The translations under genes and the position numbers were made by a program. The notes under the pieces are model-generated. The model did no database searches. It was not told the DNA's origin and was given only the letters and a program-made list of their open reading frames with translations. Positions 46,875-54,812 of a stretch of DNA of 56,911 bases are shown here, piece by piece; the first letter of the stretch is position 1, and every line of letters starts with the position of its first letter. The stretch comes from Steroidobacteraceae bacterium (GTDB taxonomy: Bacteria; Pseudomonadota; Gammaproteobacteria; Steroidobacterales; Steroidobacteraceae). Location of the stretch: assembly GCA_025458865.1 (NCBI GenBank), contig JALORP010000035.1:1-56911 (forward strand). The letters run 5' to 3'.

Positions 46875-47287
46875 ACGCCGACGGGCTTCCGGAGGGCGCC
46901 CTGCTGCTGTTGGACAGCGCGCCGATCATTTACACGCTCGAGGGCCACGCACGCTTCGCCGCCCGCTTCGCGCGGATGTTCGAGCGGCACGCGGCCGGCA
47001 AGCTGGTGCTGGCGGTCACGACGATCACGATCGCCGAAGTGCTGACTGGCCCGCTCAGGGCCGGCGAGGAGGCGCTTGCGCGGCGCTATCGTGCGGTGCT
47101 CGATGCGTGGCAAGTGGTCGATTTCACGAGTGACGTCGCCGAGAGCGCGGCGAGGCTGCGTGGCAAGTACGGCCTGAAGCTTCCCGACGCGATCCAGGCG
47201 GCGAGTGCGCTCGCTATCAACGCCGATGCGCTGGTCACCCATGATCGCGACTTCGCCGGGGTCCGTGGCCTGCGTGTGCTCGGCTGA
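46862..47287 (+). CDS. PIN-domain toxin, VapC-like
   Basis: 141-residue PIN-fold ribonuclease. Acidic active-site residues are visible in order: Asp in LLLDSAPIIY, Glu in TITIAEVL, Asp in KLPDAIQAAS and Asp in VTHDRDF. Partner of the Phd/YefM-like antitoxin whose gene it overlaps. In known systems such toxins cut tRNA or rRNA; the target here is unknown. Confidence 0.87.
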   Translation: MEALNADGLPEGALLLLDSAPIIYTLEGHARFAARFARMFERHAAGKLVLAVTTITIAEVLTGPLRAGEEALARRYRAVLDAWQVVDFTSDVAESAARLRGKYGLKLPDAIQAASALAINADALVTHDRDFAGVRGLRVLG

Positions 47288-47296
47288 GCGCCGATC

Positions 47297-48772
47297 TCAC
47301 GCATACCCGATCCGCACCGCGACGATCACGAACACGCTCGCCAGGCCGAGCAGCGCGAGCATCCACCTGGCGAAGAAGCGCGCCCAGACCAGCCAGTCGA
47401 GGCGCGCGGCCCCGAGCACGCCCATCAGCACCGCGGACGTCGGGATGATCAGGTTGGTCAGGCCGTCCCCCAGCTGGAAGGCGAGCACCGCGACCTGGCG
47501 GCTGACGCCGAGCAGGTCCCCGAGCGGAGCCATGATCGGCATGGTCAGCGCCGCCTGCCCGGAGCCGGAGGGCACGAGGAAGTTGATCGCCGACTGCACC
47601 AGCAGCATGAGCCACGCCGCGAGCGTCGCCGGCAGGCCCTCGAGGCCGTGCGCGAGCGTGTACAGCAGCGTGTTGAGCACGCTTGGCTGCGCCGGGTCGG
47701 TGCCGCCGAGCAGCAGCACCAGGCCCTTGGCGAGCGCCACGATCAGCGCCACCGGCAGCATCGTGGCCGCGCCCTCGCGAAAGCCCTCGGCGAGCCGGTT
47801 GGCCGGCATGCGCCTGCGGTCGGCGAGCCAGGCGACGAGGCCAGTAGCAACACCCATCGTGAAGAACTGCGCCGCGAGCTCGGGCAGGTAGTAGCCGCGC
47901 GTGGTCACACCCCAGATCACCCAGGCCAGCGTCGCCGCCAGCACCAGCAGCACCACGAGGTCGCTGCGGCCCGCGCGGCCCAGGTCGGCGCCCGCGGCCG
48001 CGGCGATCGGCGCGGCCGGCCGGTCGCGCTGCTGCGTGAGAGCGTAGCGCAGGGTGAGCAGGGCGCCGAGAGCCGTGAACAGCGTCCACATCGCGATGCG
48101 GAAGGGCGCGCCCGAGACCGGGTCCAGTCCGGCCACGCCCTGGGCGACGACGACGCTGAATGGGTTCATCCAGCTGGTCGCGAAGCCGATCTGGGTCGCA
48201 ACGTAAGTGACCAGCACCACGCAGATCGCATCCAGCCGGATCCGCGCAAACACCGGCAGCAGCAGCAGGATGAAGGGGATCGTCTCCTCGCCCATGCCGA
48301 AGATCGCGCCACCGAGCGAGAACATCACGAACAGGCCGGGCACCAGGATCGCCATGCGCCGCTCGTAGCGGCCGACGAACGCGACGATCGTGCGGTCGAT
48401 CGCGCCGGTCTTCATCAGCACGCCGAAGCTGCCGCCGAGCACCAGCAGGAAGGCCACGAGCCCCACCGCCGATCCCCACTTGTCGCCGGCGACGAGCCCC
48501 TCGAACGGCAGGTTGAGCAGGCCCAGCCCGCCGCCTTCGGCGAAGAGCGGCACCGCCCGCGCATCGCCGACCGTCTCGAAGCTGGCGAGGCGCACCGTGA
48601 CCTGCTTCGACTCCGGCCCGGCCGGCACCACGTCGGTGAAGCGCCCGGGCGCGACGAAGGCCACCACCAGCGCCACTAGCAGCGCCACCGCCGCGAGGAT
48701 CAGCAGCGTATCCGGCGCGCCCGACCATGCCGGCGGCCGCGCCTGCCCCTGCGGGGGTTGTTGTTCTTGCAT
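47297..48772 (-). CDS. YfcC-family integral membrane transporter (C4-dicarboxylate carrier-like)
   Basis: 491-residue polytopic membrane protein with about 11-13 transmembrane segments. It shows family landmarks such as GAIFGMGEETIPFILLLLPV, TQIGFATSWMNPFSV, FLVPSGSGQAALTMPIMAPL and a TNLIIPTSAVLMGVL segment. It belongs to the YfcC/DcuC superfamily of anion carriers; in related genomes such genes lie with arginine or peptide catabolism. Substrate unclear. Nothing nearby indicates one. Confidence 0.88.
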   Translation of the reverse strand: MQEQQPPQGQARPPAWSGAPDTLLILAAVALLVALVVAFVAPGRFTDVVPAGPESKQVTVRLASFETVGDARAVPLFAEGGGLGLLNLPFEGLVAGDKWGSAVGLVAFLLVLGGSFGVLMKTGAIDRTIVAFVGRYERRMAILVPGLFVMFSLGGAIFGMGEETIPFILLLLPVFARIRLDAICVVLVTYVATQIGFATSWMNPFSVVVAQGVAGLDPVSGAPFRIAMWTLFTALGALLTLRYALTQQRDRPAAPIAAAAGADLGRAGRSDLVVLLVLAATLAWVIWGVTTRGYYLPELAAQFFTMGVATGLVAWLADRRRMPANRLAEGFREGAATMLPVALIVALAKGLVLLLGGTDPAQPSVLNTLLYTLAHGLEGLPATLAAWLMLLVQSAINFLVPSGSGQAALTMPIMAPLGDLLGVSRQVAVLAFQLGDGLTNLIIPTSAVLMGVLGAARLDWLVWARFFARWMLALLGLASVFVIVAVRIGYA

Positions 48773-48906
48773 TCTGCGCGGTCCCGTTCAACTGGGGCAG
48801 TGGCGGATCATGACGTGTGCGCGGGAGGCGCGGAACCCCGGATGCGGGCAGGGCCGTCAGCTCTTGGCCGGGCTGCTAGACTGCCTCCACCGTCCCGGAG
48901 GCCGGC

Positions 48907-49281
48907 ATGCGCATCGTTGCAAACGTCCTGCGCGGCCTCGTCGCGATCTCGCACCTCGGCTTTCTCGTGCTCGAGATGTTCTTCTGGGACCATCCGGTCG
49001 GTCGCAGGATCTTCTCGATGACGCCGGAGGTGTCCGCCTCCAGCGCTGTGCTGGCCATGAACCAGGGCCTTTACAACGGCTTCCTGGCCGCAGGCCTCGT
49101 CTGGGGGCTCTGGTCGCGACGCACCGACGTCAAGTTCTTCTTCCTCGGCTGCGTCATCGTGGCCGGCGTCTTCGGCGCAATGACCGCCAAGGCGACCCTC
49201 CTGTTCACGCAGGGGCTGCCTGCGGCCCTGGCGCTGGTGGCTGTTCTCCTGGCGGAGAGGCAGGCGCGGCGTGCAGGCTGA
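48907..49281 (+). CDS. DUF1304 family membrane protein
   Basis: 124-residue membrane protein with four predicted helices. It contains the typical SHLGFLVLEMFFWDHPVGRRIF beginning and a MNQGLYNGFLAAGLVWG segment of this conserved family of unknown function. GGAGG lies 5 nt before the ATG. The downstream hydrolase gene begins inside it (11-bp overlap), so the two are probably co-expressed. Confidence 0.9.
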   Translation: MRIVANVLRGLVAISHLGFLVLEMFFWDHPVGRRIFSMTPEVSASSAVLAMNQGLYNGFLAAGLVWGLWSRRTDVKFFFLGCVIVAGVFGAMTAKATLLFTQGLPAALALVAVLLAERQARRAG

Positions 49282-50299
49282 AGGCGCATGGTCCGCCGGC
49301 GCGCCGGTTCGCATCGAGGAGGTCCGGATACCCGTGACGGATGCGGTGCTCGCGGGGACGCTGCTCGCCCCGTCACGCGCGGAACGGCGTCCGGGCGTGG
49401 TCCTCGTGTCCGGGTCCGGGGCGAACGACCGTGACGAGACGGTCTGCGGCCACACACCGTTCCGGACCCTCGCGGAGGACCTCGTCACCCGCGGCTACGC
49501 GGTTCTTCGCTGCGATGACCGGGGTGTCGGCGGCTCGACCGGAAACGCCGGTGAGCAGGACTTCGACGGGGCCGTGGCGGACGTCGTCGCGACCTGCGCG
49601 TGGCTCTCGAGGCACCCGGCCGTCGATCCCGACTCGATCGTCCTGCTCGGGCACAGCGAGGGTGGGCTGGTCGCCGCGGCGGCCGGTCCGCAGGTCGCCG
49701 CGCGAGCGGTCGTCATGCTGGCCGGGCCAGCGGTTGCGATCGAAGGCATGCTGCACCAGCAGGCGATGGCGATCTCCGCCGAAGGCGGCGCGACGGATGC
49801 CCAGATCGATCACGAGCGCCGGATGAACGAGCGCGTGTTCGCGCTGGCCCGGTCGGACGGGGCCGGTGCCGTCGTGGAACCGGAGATCGAGGAAGTGATC
49901 AAGGCTCACCTGCGCTCGTGGCCCGGCGCGCCGGCGTGGAGTGAGCATGCGATCGCCGACAACGCGCGGCTGATGGCGAGCGTCGTGAGCGCGCCGGCGT
50001 ACCGCTCGCTGCTGCGGCAGGATCCAGCCGCCGTCCTCGGGCGCTTCACGGGGCCCATGCTGGCCGTCTACGGCGGCAAGGACACGCAGGTTCCCGGCAT
50101 GGAAAACGCGAATGCGTTCCGGCAGGCCACCGCCGGGCGCCACGGTGCCGAGGTGCGCCTGTTCCCGGACCACAACCATCTCTTCCAGGTCGCCGGGACC
50201 GGCGCGATCTCCGAGTACGAGTCGCTGCCGCCGGGCCCGGATCCGACCGTGCTGCGGGAGATCGCGGACTGGCTGGCCGCGGCGCTCTTTCGGAGGTAG
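49271..50299 (+). CDS. Alpha/beta hydrolase family protein
   Basis: 342-residue cytosolic esterase-like hydrolase (no signal peptide seen). Nucleophile elbow GHSEGG with Ser, an oxyanion region GSGANDRDE, an early acid candidate Asp in YGGKDTQVP, and a His in DHNHLFQ complete the triad. Similar to the prolyl oligopeptidase-like / BAAT-type hydrolase group often annotated only as alpha/beta hydrolase. GTG start at 49271 inside the DUF1304 gene. Confidence 0.85.
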   Translation: MQAEGAWSAGAPVRIEEVRIPVTDAVLAGTLLAPSRAERRPGVVLVSGSGANDRDETVCGHTPFRTLAEDLVTRGYAVLRCDDRGVGGSTGNAGEQDFDGAVADVVATCAWLSRHPAVDPDSIVLLGHSEGGLVAAAAGPQVAARAVVMLAGPAVAIEGMLHQQAMAISAEGGATDAQIDHERRMNERVFALARSDGAGAVVEPEIEEVIKAHLRSWPGAPAWSEHAIADNARLMASVVSAPAYRSLLRQDPAAVLGRFTGPMLAVYGGKDTQVPGMENANAFRQATAGRHGAEVRLFPDHNHLFQVAGTGAISEYESLPPGPDPTVLREIADWLAAALFRR

Positions 50300-50322
50300 T
50301 GCCGGTGTTCGAGTTGCGTCAC
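50299..50322 (-). repeat. Intergenic repeat, copy A (inverted)
   Basis: Minus-strand match to the consensus GTTACGCAACTGCAACACCG plus GCAC with 21 of about 25 positions identical. It begins at the stop codon of the hydrolase gene. One of five copies between 50.3 and 52.25 kb, none found elsewhere in the window by eye. Confidence 0.5.
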
Positions 50323-50388
50323 TGGCGCGCGGCTCGATGCTGGCACCATACTCCCTGCGCCTGTCACTACCGTAGGTAACGACGCGCC

Positions 50389-50778
50389 ATGACCTGCTCC
50401 AGGGAGACGCGCCTGCGGGCCGCGACGCCGGTGCTGCCGTCGCTCGACATCGGGCGAACGGTGGCGTTCTACAGCGAGCAGCTCGGCTTCGATGCGGCGC
50501 ACGTCGCGCCCGACTACGCCATCGTGGATCGGGACACCGTGGAGCTGCATTTCTGGCGCTGCGAGGATCCAGCGCTGCCGAAGGCGTCGGGGTGCCGGGT
50601 CGAGGTGACAGGCATCGAGGCGCTGCATGCCCGGTGCGCGGCCTTCGGGATCGTGCACCCGAACGCACCGCTGGCCGAGAAGCCCTGGGGTTCGCGGGAG
50701 TTCGCCGTGCTGGACCCGGACGGGAACATCATCACCTTCCACGCGGACGCGGACGACGCGGCCAGCGCGTCGGCCTGA
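50389..50778 (+). CDS. VOC-family protein (glyoxalase/bleomycin-resistance fold)
   Basis: 129-residue vicinal-oxygen-chelate protein with RATPVLPSLDIGRTVAFYSE, a central ELHFWRCEDP strand and WGSREFAVLDPDGNIITFH near the C-terminus. This is the bleomycin-resistance-like subtype that often binds rather than converts small molecules. It is bracketed by an inverted pair of the intergenic repeat described below (50299-50322 and 50797-50827). Confidence 0.85.
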   Translation: MTCSRETRLRAATPVLPSLDIGRTVAFYSEQLGFDAAHVAPDYAIVDRDTVELHFWRCEDPALPKASGCRVEVTGIEALHARCAAFGIVHPNAPLAEKPWGSREFAVLDPDGNIITFHADADDAASASA

Positions 50779-50796
50779 GTCCTGCTGCCCACCGGC

Positions 50797-50827
50797 AATG
50801 CAACTGCAACACCGACACCTTTTCCCG
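50797..50827 (+). repeat. Intergenic repeat, copy B
   Basis: Reads GCAACTGCAACACCGACACC with flanking TTTTCCCG, between the VOC gene and the small membrane protein gene. Forms an inverted pair with copy A around the VOC gene. Confidence 0.5.
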
Positions 50828-50838
50828 AGGACTTCGGA

Positions 50839-51045
50839 ATGATCAAGTTCCTGCTCTGGCTGCTGTTATTCGTGGTGTGCTGGCCGCTTGCGCTGCTGGC
50901 CCTGCTGCTGTGGCCGATCGTGTGGGTCCTGACGCTGCCGTTTCGGCTGGTGGGCATCGCGGTGGAGGGCGTCTTCGCCCTGCTGCGCTCGATCATCCTG
51001 CTGCCGGCGCGCGTGCTGGGTGGAAGGCCCGGGGCTGCGAGCTGA
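50839..51045 (+). CDS. Small hydrophobic membrane protein (68 aa)
   Basis: 68-residue protein with two predicted transmembrane segments (MIKFLLWLLLFVVCWPLALL and a second stretch around FALLRSIILLP), highly hydrophobic with a short basic tail. It begins 11 bp after repeat copy B; a GAGG lies about 10 nt before the ATG. No family recognised. Confidence 0.6.
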   Translation: MIKFLLWLLLFVVCWPLALLALLLWPIVWVLTLPFRLVGIAVEGVFALLRSIILLPARVLGGRPGAAS

Positions 51046-51263
51046 GGCCCTAAAGTCCCCTGCAGGCCCAGATTTGCCGATTTGACCGCTCCGGCGCGAA
51101 GACACAAGGCAAGGCCAGTCGGACGATGGGCCGCCAAGGAGGTGCTGCCGGGCGCATCATCGACGAGAGGCATTGTCATGACCGCGAAGCCAAAGTCGTC
51201 CGTCCGTACTCCACCGGGTACTGGCGCCGTGTTGGAACCCCGTCGCGACTCCCGGCCCTCGTC

Positions 51264-51291
51264 TTGACGGTGGTGCACATCTGTGCATACT
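51264..51291 (+). promoter_or_regulatory. Promoter with embedded operator of the second BrnT/BrnA module
   Basis: TTGACG at 51264-51269 and CATACT at 51286-51291 with a 16-bp spacer form a credible sigma-70 promoter. Between the two lies a perfect palindrome TGCACA-TC-TGTGCA (51274-51287), placed so that a bound repressor would block polymerase, as in known brnTA autoregulation. Because the predicted start of transcription is near 51298, translation may begin later than the GTG at 51283. Confidence 0.6.
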
Positions 51292-51570
51292 CCGACCCTG
51301 GAGTACGAATGGGATCCCGCTAAGGCGGCGGCAAACCTGAAGAGGCATGGAGTGCGATTCCCGGATGCCGTTTTGACTCTGGAAGACCCCGCGGCGTTGA
51401 CCGTTCGCGATCCCGACGCTGAGGGAGAGTCGCGTTTCGTATGTCTGGGGATGGATCCAGTGGGCCGGGTCCTGGTGACCGTCTTCACGCATAGAGGTAG
51501 ACGGATACGGATCATCTCCTCGCGCAAAGCCAGTCGCACCGAGCGGCGTGATTACGAGGGCTACCGATGA
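51283..51570 (+). CDS. BrnT-type toxin (DUF497), second module
   Basis: 95-residue BrnT ribonuclease. The N-terminus contains LEYEWDPAKAAANLKRHGV and the C-terminal part RRIRIISSRKASRTERRDYE, both signature segments. GTG at 51283 is the best in-frame start codon, but it overlaps the promoter/operator; an alternative initiation at a CTG at 51298 would give the usual short N-terminus. Overlaps the antitoxin gene by 4 bp (ATGA). Confidence 0.88.
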   Translation: MHTPTLEYEWDPAKAAANLKRHGVRFPDAVLTLEDPAALTVRDPDAEGESRFVCLGMDPVGRVLVTVFTHRGRRIRIISSRKASRTERRDYEGYR

Positions 51571-51821
51571 GGAAGCAGTACGATTTCTCCAATGCAAGGC
51601 GAGGCGCAGTGGTTCCGGCTCCTGCCGGCAAGACGCGGATCACCATCCGGCTGGATGACGACGTCATCGACTGGTTCAAGAACCGGGTGGAAGAAGCGGG
51701 TGGAGGAAACTACCAGTCGCTGATCAATGCGGCCCTCCGTGAACACATTCGGCACGAACAGGAGCCTCTCGAAAAGACACTCCGACGGGTGCTGCGTGAG
51801 GAGCTTCGGAGGACCGGCTAG
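51567..51821 (+). CDS. BrnA-type antitoxin (RHH domain)
   Basis: 84-residue antitoxin with a C-terminal ribbon-helix-helix (TRITIRLDDDVIDWFKNRVE, then GNYQSLINAALREHI). Toxin-first order and 4-bp overlap are as in Brucella brnTA. It should bind the palindrome at 51274-51287 and repress the module. Confidence 0.9.
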   Translation: MRKQYDFSNARRGAVVPAPAGKTRITIRLDDDVIDWFKNRVEEAGGGNYQSLINAALREHIRHEQEPLEKTLRRVLREELRRTG

Positions 51822-51852
51822 CGAGGAGATGCAGCCGTCGCGCCGAGCACAA

Positions 51853-51885
51853 GTTACGCAACCGCAACACGGGCACCATTTGCCG
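51853..51885 (+). repeat. Intergenic repeat, copy C
   Basis: GTTACGCAACCGCAACACGG followed by GCACCATTTGCCG, between the BrnA-type antitoxin gene and the next small membrane protein gene. Best-conserved 5' half of the repeat family. Confidence 0.5.
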
Positions 51886-51937
51886 TGAGGCTTTCTGGCG
51901 GGGGGGCGCCGCACCAGCGGCACGGCGAGCGGATAGG

Positions 51938-52141
51938 ATGCTGGCGCTGCTGAAGATCGCGCTGACGGTCCTCCTGGTGGGAATGTTCGGTTATGCCATC
52001 GTGGCCCTGGGTTCCGGGCGCGTGTACTGCAAGGGCCGCTGGTACGAGCGCGACGCCACGCCCGGCGGCTTCTGGGCCACGATCGTGCTCTACATCGCGG
52101 GTCCGCCGGTAATCCTGTACCTGCTGTGGACGGCCCAGTAG
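51938..52141 (+). CDS. Small membrane protein (67 aa)
   Basis: 67-residue protein with two predicted transmembrane helices (residues about 2-25 and 45-64) joined by a short polar loop containing CKGRWYERDATPGGF. The loop carries one Cys and several aromatic and charged residues. Not similar in sequence to the 68-residue membrane protein 900 bp upstream. No family recognised. Flanked by repeat copies C and D/E. Confidence 0.55.
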   Translation: MLALLKIALTVLLVGMFGYAIVALGSGRVYCKGRWYERDATPGGFWATIVLYIAGPPVILYLLWTAQ

Positions 52142-52154
52142 TGGGACCAGAATC

Positions 52155-52179
52155 GGTGCCGGTGCTGCGACTGCATTAC
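52155..52179 (-). repeat. Intergenic repeat, copy D (inverted)
   Basis: Minus-strand copy with CAGCACCGGCACC at its conserved end; about 18 of 25 positions match copy E. With copy E (37 bp away, opposite orientation) it could fold into a large cruciform or hairpin. Confidence 0.45.
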
Positions 52180-52215
52180 GGCCCGGTGGTCCTCCGGGTG
52201 CCGCGCTGACCGCCG

Positions 52216-52247
52216 GTTACGCTACTGCAACACCGGCACCTTTTCCG
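52216..52247 (+). repeat. Intergenic repeat, copy E
   Basis: GTTACGCTACTGCAACACCG followed by GCACCTTTTCCG. It has the same 3' flank (CCTTTTCC) as copy B. Last copy seen in the cluster. Confidence 0.5.
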
Positions 52248-52740
52248 TCAGGGGGGAATTGAGGGAGTTTACTGCTCGAATCGGTAAAGCCGATGTAAAC
52301 AGGTAACCTGTCTACAAACGGACCCCTTGCGTAACCCGTTTTCACCCGGGGCCGGCAACCCGCCGCCCGTGCTGATCGCTGCCGGCCTGCCCCAGCTCGT
52401 CGACCTGGCCTGGCCGGACCTGGGTGTCCATGAAGACGCGGGCCACCCGGCATCGATTTCGCCGAGTGCCTGCACTCAGGCTGCGCGGCAGCCGCTGGGG
52501 CGCTGCCGCTCGTAACCTGCGACCGGATAGGCGAGGGGGTCGCGGGAGTCCGCGTGCTGCGTTGAGACGCCGCCATGCCCCGGCGAGCAGCTGTCGTCAG
52601 GCCTTCTGCGCCGCGCCCTTGCGCCGGAAGTACACGTGGTGCTCGTCCCGCATGGACTCCTCGAAGTACTCGGTGGCGCGGATCAGGTCGGACGTGCCGC
52701 CAAGCGTGGGGCGGTTAAGATCCGCCGCTGGACTTGAAAC

Positions 52741-53505
52741 ATGACCATCGACGAGCGCTCCATGACCTCCTCCAGCACGATCCGCAGCGACGAAGTCGCA
52801 CGCTTCAACCGCCTCGCCGCCACTTGGTGGAACCGCACCGGCCCCATGCGGCCGCTGCATGTGGTCAACGACCTTCGACTCGGCTACGTGCTCGATCAGA
52901 TCGCCCAAAGATTCGGACGCCCGGTCGGTGCGCTGGAGGGTTTGCGCATCGCCGACGTCGGCTGCGGCGCCGGGCTGATGTGCGAACCGCTGGCGGCACG
53001 CGGCGCGCTGGTGGTCGGCGTCGATGCGGCCGCCAACAACATTGCCGCCGCGCAGCTGCATTCGAAGGCCGCTGGCCTCAACATCGACTACCGGGTCGGC
53101 GAGCCGGATGCCGCCCTGCACGACGATGAGTCCTTCGATGTCCTGCTGCTACTGGAGGTGGTTGAACACGTCGACGACGTGCCGGCGTTCGTGCGCGATG
53201 CGTTGACGCACCTCGCACCCGGCGGGCTGCTGCTGGCCTCGACGATCAACCGCACGCTGCGCAGCTACCTAGCCGCGATCGTCGGCGCCGAGATGATCTT
53301 TCGGGTGCTGCCGCGGGGTACGCACCACTGGGCGCAGCTTGTGCGGCCCGAAGAGCTGGAGCAGGCGGCAGCCGCCTGCGGACTGGTCCCCGGCGAGCGC
53401 CGCGGCATGGCGTACCTGCCCGTCGTGCATCGCGCGTGGTGGACGCGCAGTCTCGCGGTCAACTACATCGCGAGCTTCGGCAAGCCGGCCAGTCAGCAGA
53501 TCTAA
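52741..53505 (+). CDS. ubiG: Ubiquinone biosynthesis O-methyltransferase UbiG
   Basis: 254-residue SAM-dependent methyltransferase catalysing both O-methylations in ubiquinone synthesis. UbiG-like start EVARFNRLAATWWNRTGPMRPLH, SAM motif I IADVGCGAGLM, then LLLLEVVEHVDDVPAF, and the family-typical STINRTLRSYLAAIVGAE and GTHHWAQLVRPEEL segments with a closing AVNYIASFGKP. Length matches the family (about 240). The first ATG at 52741 is used; a second in-frame Met eight residues on is also possible. Confidence 0.93.
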   Translation: MTIDERSMTSSSTIRSDEVARFNRLAATWWNRTGPMRPLHVVNDLRLGYVLDQIAQRFGRPVGALEGLRIADVGCGAGLMCEPLAARGALVVGVDAAANNIAAAQLHSKAAGLNIDYRVGEPDAALHDDESFDVLLLLEVVEHVDDVPAFVRDALTHLAPGGLLLASTINRTLRSYLAAIVGAEMIFRVLPRGTHHWAQLVRPEELEQAAAACGLVPGERRGMAYLPVVHRAWWTRSLAVNYIASFGKPASQQI

Positions 53506-53549
53506 CAGCTCCGCGCCCAGGCCGGGCCAGGTCTGGGGAGTGCTGTCGG

Positions 53550-53891
53550 TCACGGCGTCATCGACTCAGCCTTGTCATCCGGCATGGCGTAGGCGTCGGC
53601 TACGTATGCCGGCCCCTTCATCACCCTGACGATGAAACATCCCAGCGCGAGCGTCAGTACCAGCGTCCAGTGCAACACCACGACGCCGAACATCGTGTAA
53701 TCCCACAAGAGCAGCGCCTTGGCGTCGGCGCCGGACTCGGAGCCGGCCGGCGCCAGCGCGCGGTTCAGGCCTGCAAGCCCCAGCGGCAGCAGTGTGCCCC
53801 ACAGCAGGATGGCCGGAAGGCGCCGCCAGATCCGCTGCTCCAATCCCGCCGGAGACCGCACGAAGCCGGGGAGTTTGTTGAACAGGTTCAT
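53550..53891 (-). CDS. Small membrane protein of unknown function
   Basis: 113-residue protein with two predicted transmembrane helices (about residues 28-46 and 68-95), including RRLPAILLWGTLLPLGLAGL and TMFGVVVLHWTLVLTLALG. The N-terminus (MNLFNKLPGFVRSPAG) is amphipathic and the C-terminus acidic. I do not recognise a family. It lies 41 bp downstream of the photolyase remnant on the same strand and may have been its operon partner. Convergent with ubiG. Confidence 0.6.
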   Translation of the reverse strand: MNLFNKLPGFVRSPAGLEQRIWRRLPAILLWGTLLPLGLAGLNRALAPAGSESGADAKALLLWDYTMFGVVVLHWTLVLTLALGCFIVRVMKGPAYVADAYAMPDDKAESMTP

Positions 53892-53932
53892 GATGATCTC
53901 GTCATGGTTGAGTGTTGGAAGCTCGACTGGAT

Positions 53933-54744
53933 TCACCCTGCAGGCACCTCGTTGACGGCCAGCAGGCTGGCGGCTGAATCCAGCCCGCGCGTGGCGCGCC
54001 TCCACCACTGCGAGAAGGAATCGCAGCGCCGATCGACGGGCGGGAACAGCGCCGACGCTGCGCGACAGTCCGCCCAGCGCGCCAGCCATGGGGCGAGGTG
54101 GGGCTCGGCGATGCTGCGCACCCGGCGGGCGCCATTCAAAGCAGCGCCGATGACCGCGGCATCACCATACCAGCGCTGCGACGCCAGTTCGGTCATTCGG
54201 GTGCCGACGAAGTGCCAGCGCCGGTTGTTCCACGGCCAGGCCCGGTGGAAGTCGGCCACGAATACGCCGATGACCTGTGTGTCGGCGGGCAAGGATGCCG
54301 GCAGCTCGCCCAGGCTCCAGGGGGGCACCAACCATACGTCGCGGCCGGCGACCGCAGCAGGGTCGGGAACCGTACAGCCGACCTCATCGGGCGGCTCGGC
54401 GGTCAGGCGGGGTTCGATTGACGAGGGACTGCCGAGCACAACGCGACGTTCGCGCCGGCCCGGCTGCGCAGGCTGCCGCGCCATGCGGTCGAGCGCCTCG
54501 TAGGACGTGTCGATCACGCTGCCGGGGCTGTGCCACGACTCGGGGGCGTAGCTGGCCAGCCACATGCGCGCATGGTTGTGCAGCATGCCGGTGGCGTAGA
54601 GCGCGTGCACCGCCTGGTCGACCACCGGCACGCCGGTGCTGGCCTCGCGGATGTCGGCCGGCATTTCGCGGGCGTAGCTCTCGTCGGGCAGTGGACCTTG
54701 GTGAAGCGATTGCAGGATGCCGTCGCCGCGATGCTGCCAGACGT
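53933..54744 (-). pseudogene. Photolyase/cryptochrome-like FAD-binding domain remnant
   Basis: C-terminal fragment of about 270 residues that begins abruptly at the IS21 end. GILQSLHQGPLPDESYAREM and GVPVVDQAVHALYATGMLHN followed by HARMWLASY are signature segments of the photolyase FAD domain. The N-terminal photolyase domain and the start are missing, cut by the insertion. The sequence jumps from WLASYAPES to WHSPGSVIDTSYEALDRM; in relatives about 60 residues, including the NHLSWQW FAD/lesion pocket, seem to lie between, so there may also be an in-frame internal deletion. Not functional as it stands. Confidence 0.75.
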
Positions 54745-54745
54745 T

Positions 54746-54794
54746 GGTCGGCGTCAACTATCTTGGCCGGTCGGCGACAACTATCCTGTCCGGT
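54746..54794. repeat. Tandem terminal repeats at the IS21 end
   Basis: Two 23-bp direct repeats (starting 54746 and 54769), each containing GGTCGGCGxCAACTATCxTG and then CC. Multiple terminal repeats of this kind are the transposase-binding sites of IS21 elements. Confidence 0.75.
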
Positions 54795-54812
54795 GTGACG
54801 GGGTTCTGTCGG

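Larger units (their letters stand above)
52142..52740. other. Gene-poor stretch with an inverted repeat pair and possible gene fragment
   Basis: I see no complete gene here. The left part holds repeat copies D and E facing each other. A perfect 13-bp palindrome ACAGGTAACCTGT lies at 52299-52311. At 52597-52700, minus strand, the frame ending YFEESMRDEHHVYFRRKG looks like the C-terminus of a real protein without a start, i.e. a remnant; I do not recognise it. The remainder is GC-rich and featureless by eye. Confidence 0.5.

Noticed and set aside
51082..51267. Small plus-strand frame before the second BrnT gene
   Set aside because: Low-complexity Pro/Arg/Ser sequence without a supported family; its end runs into the BrnT promoter.
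50299..52247. Integron cassette array with attC sites
   Set aside because: The repeats lack GTTRRRY and RYYYAAC core ends and no integrase gene is seen; retained only as an unexplained repeat family.
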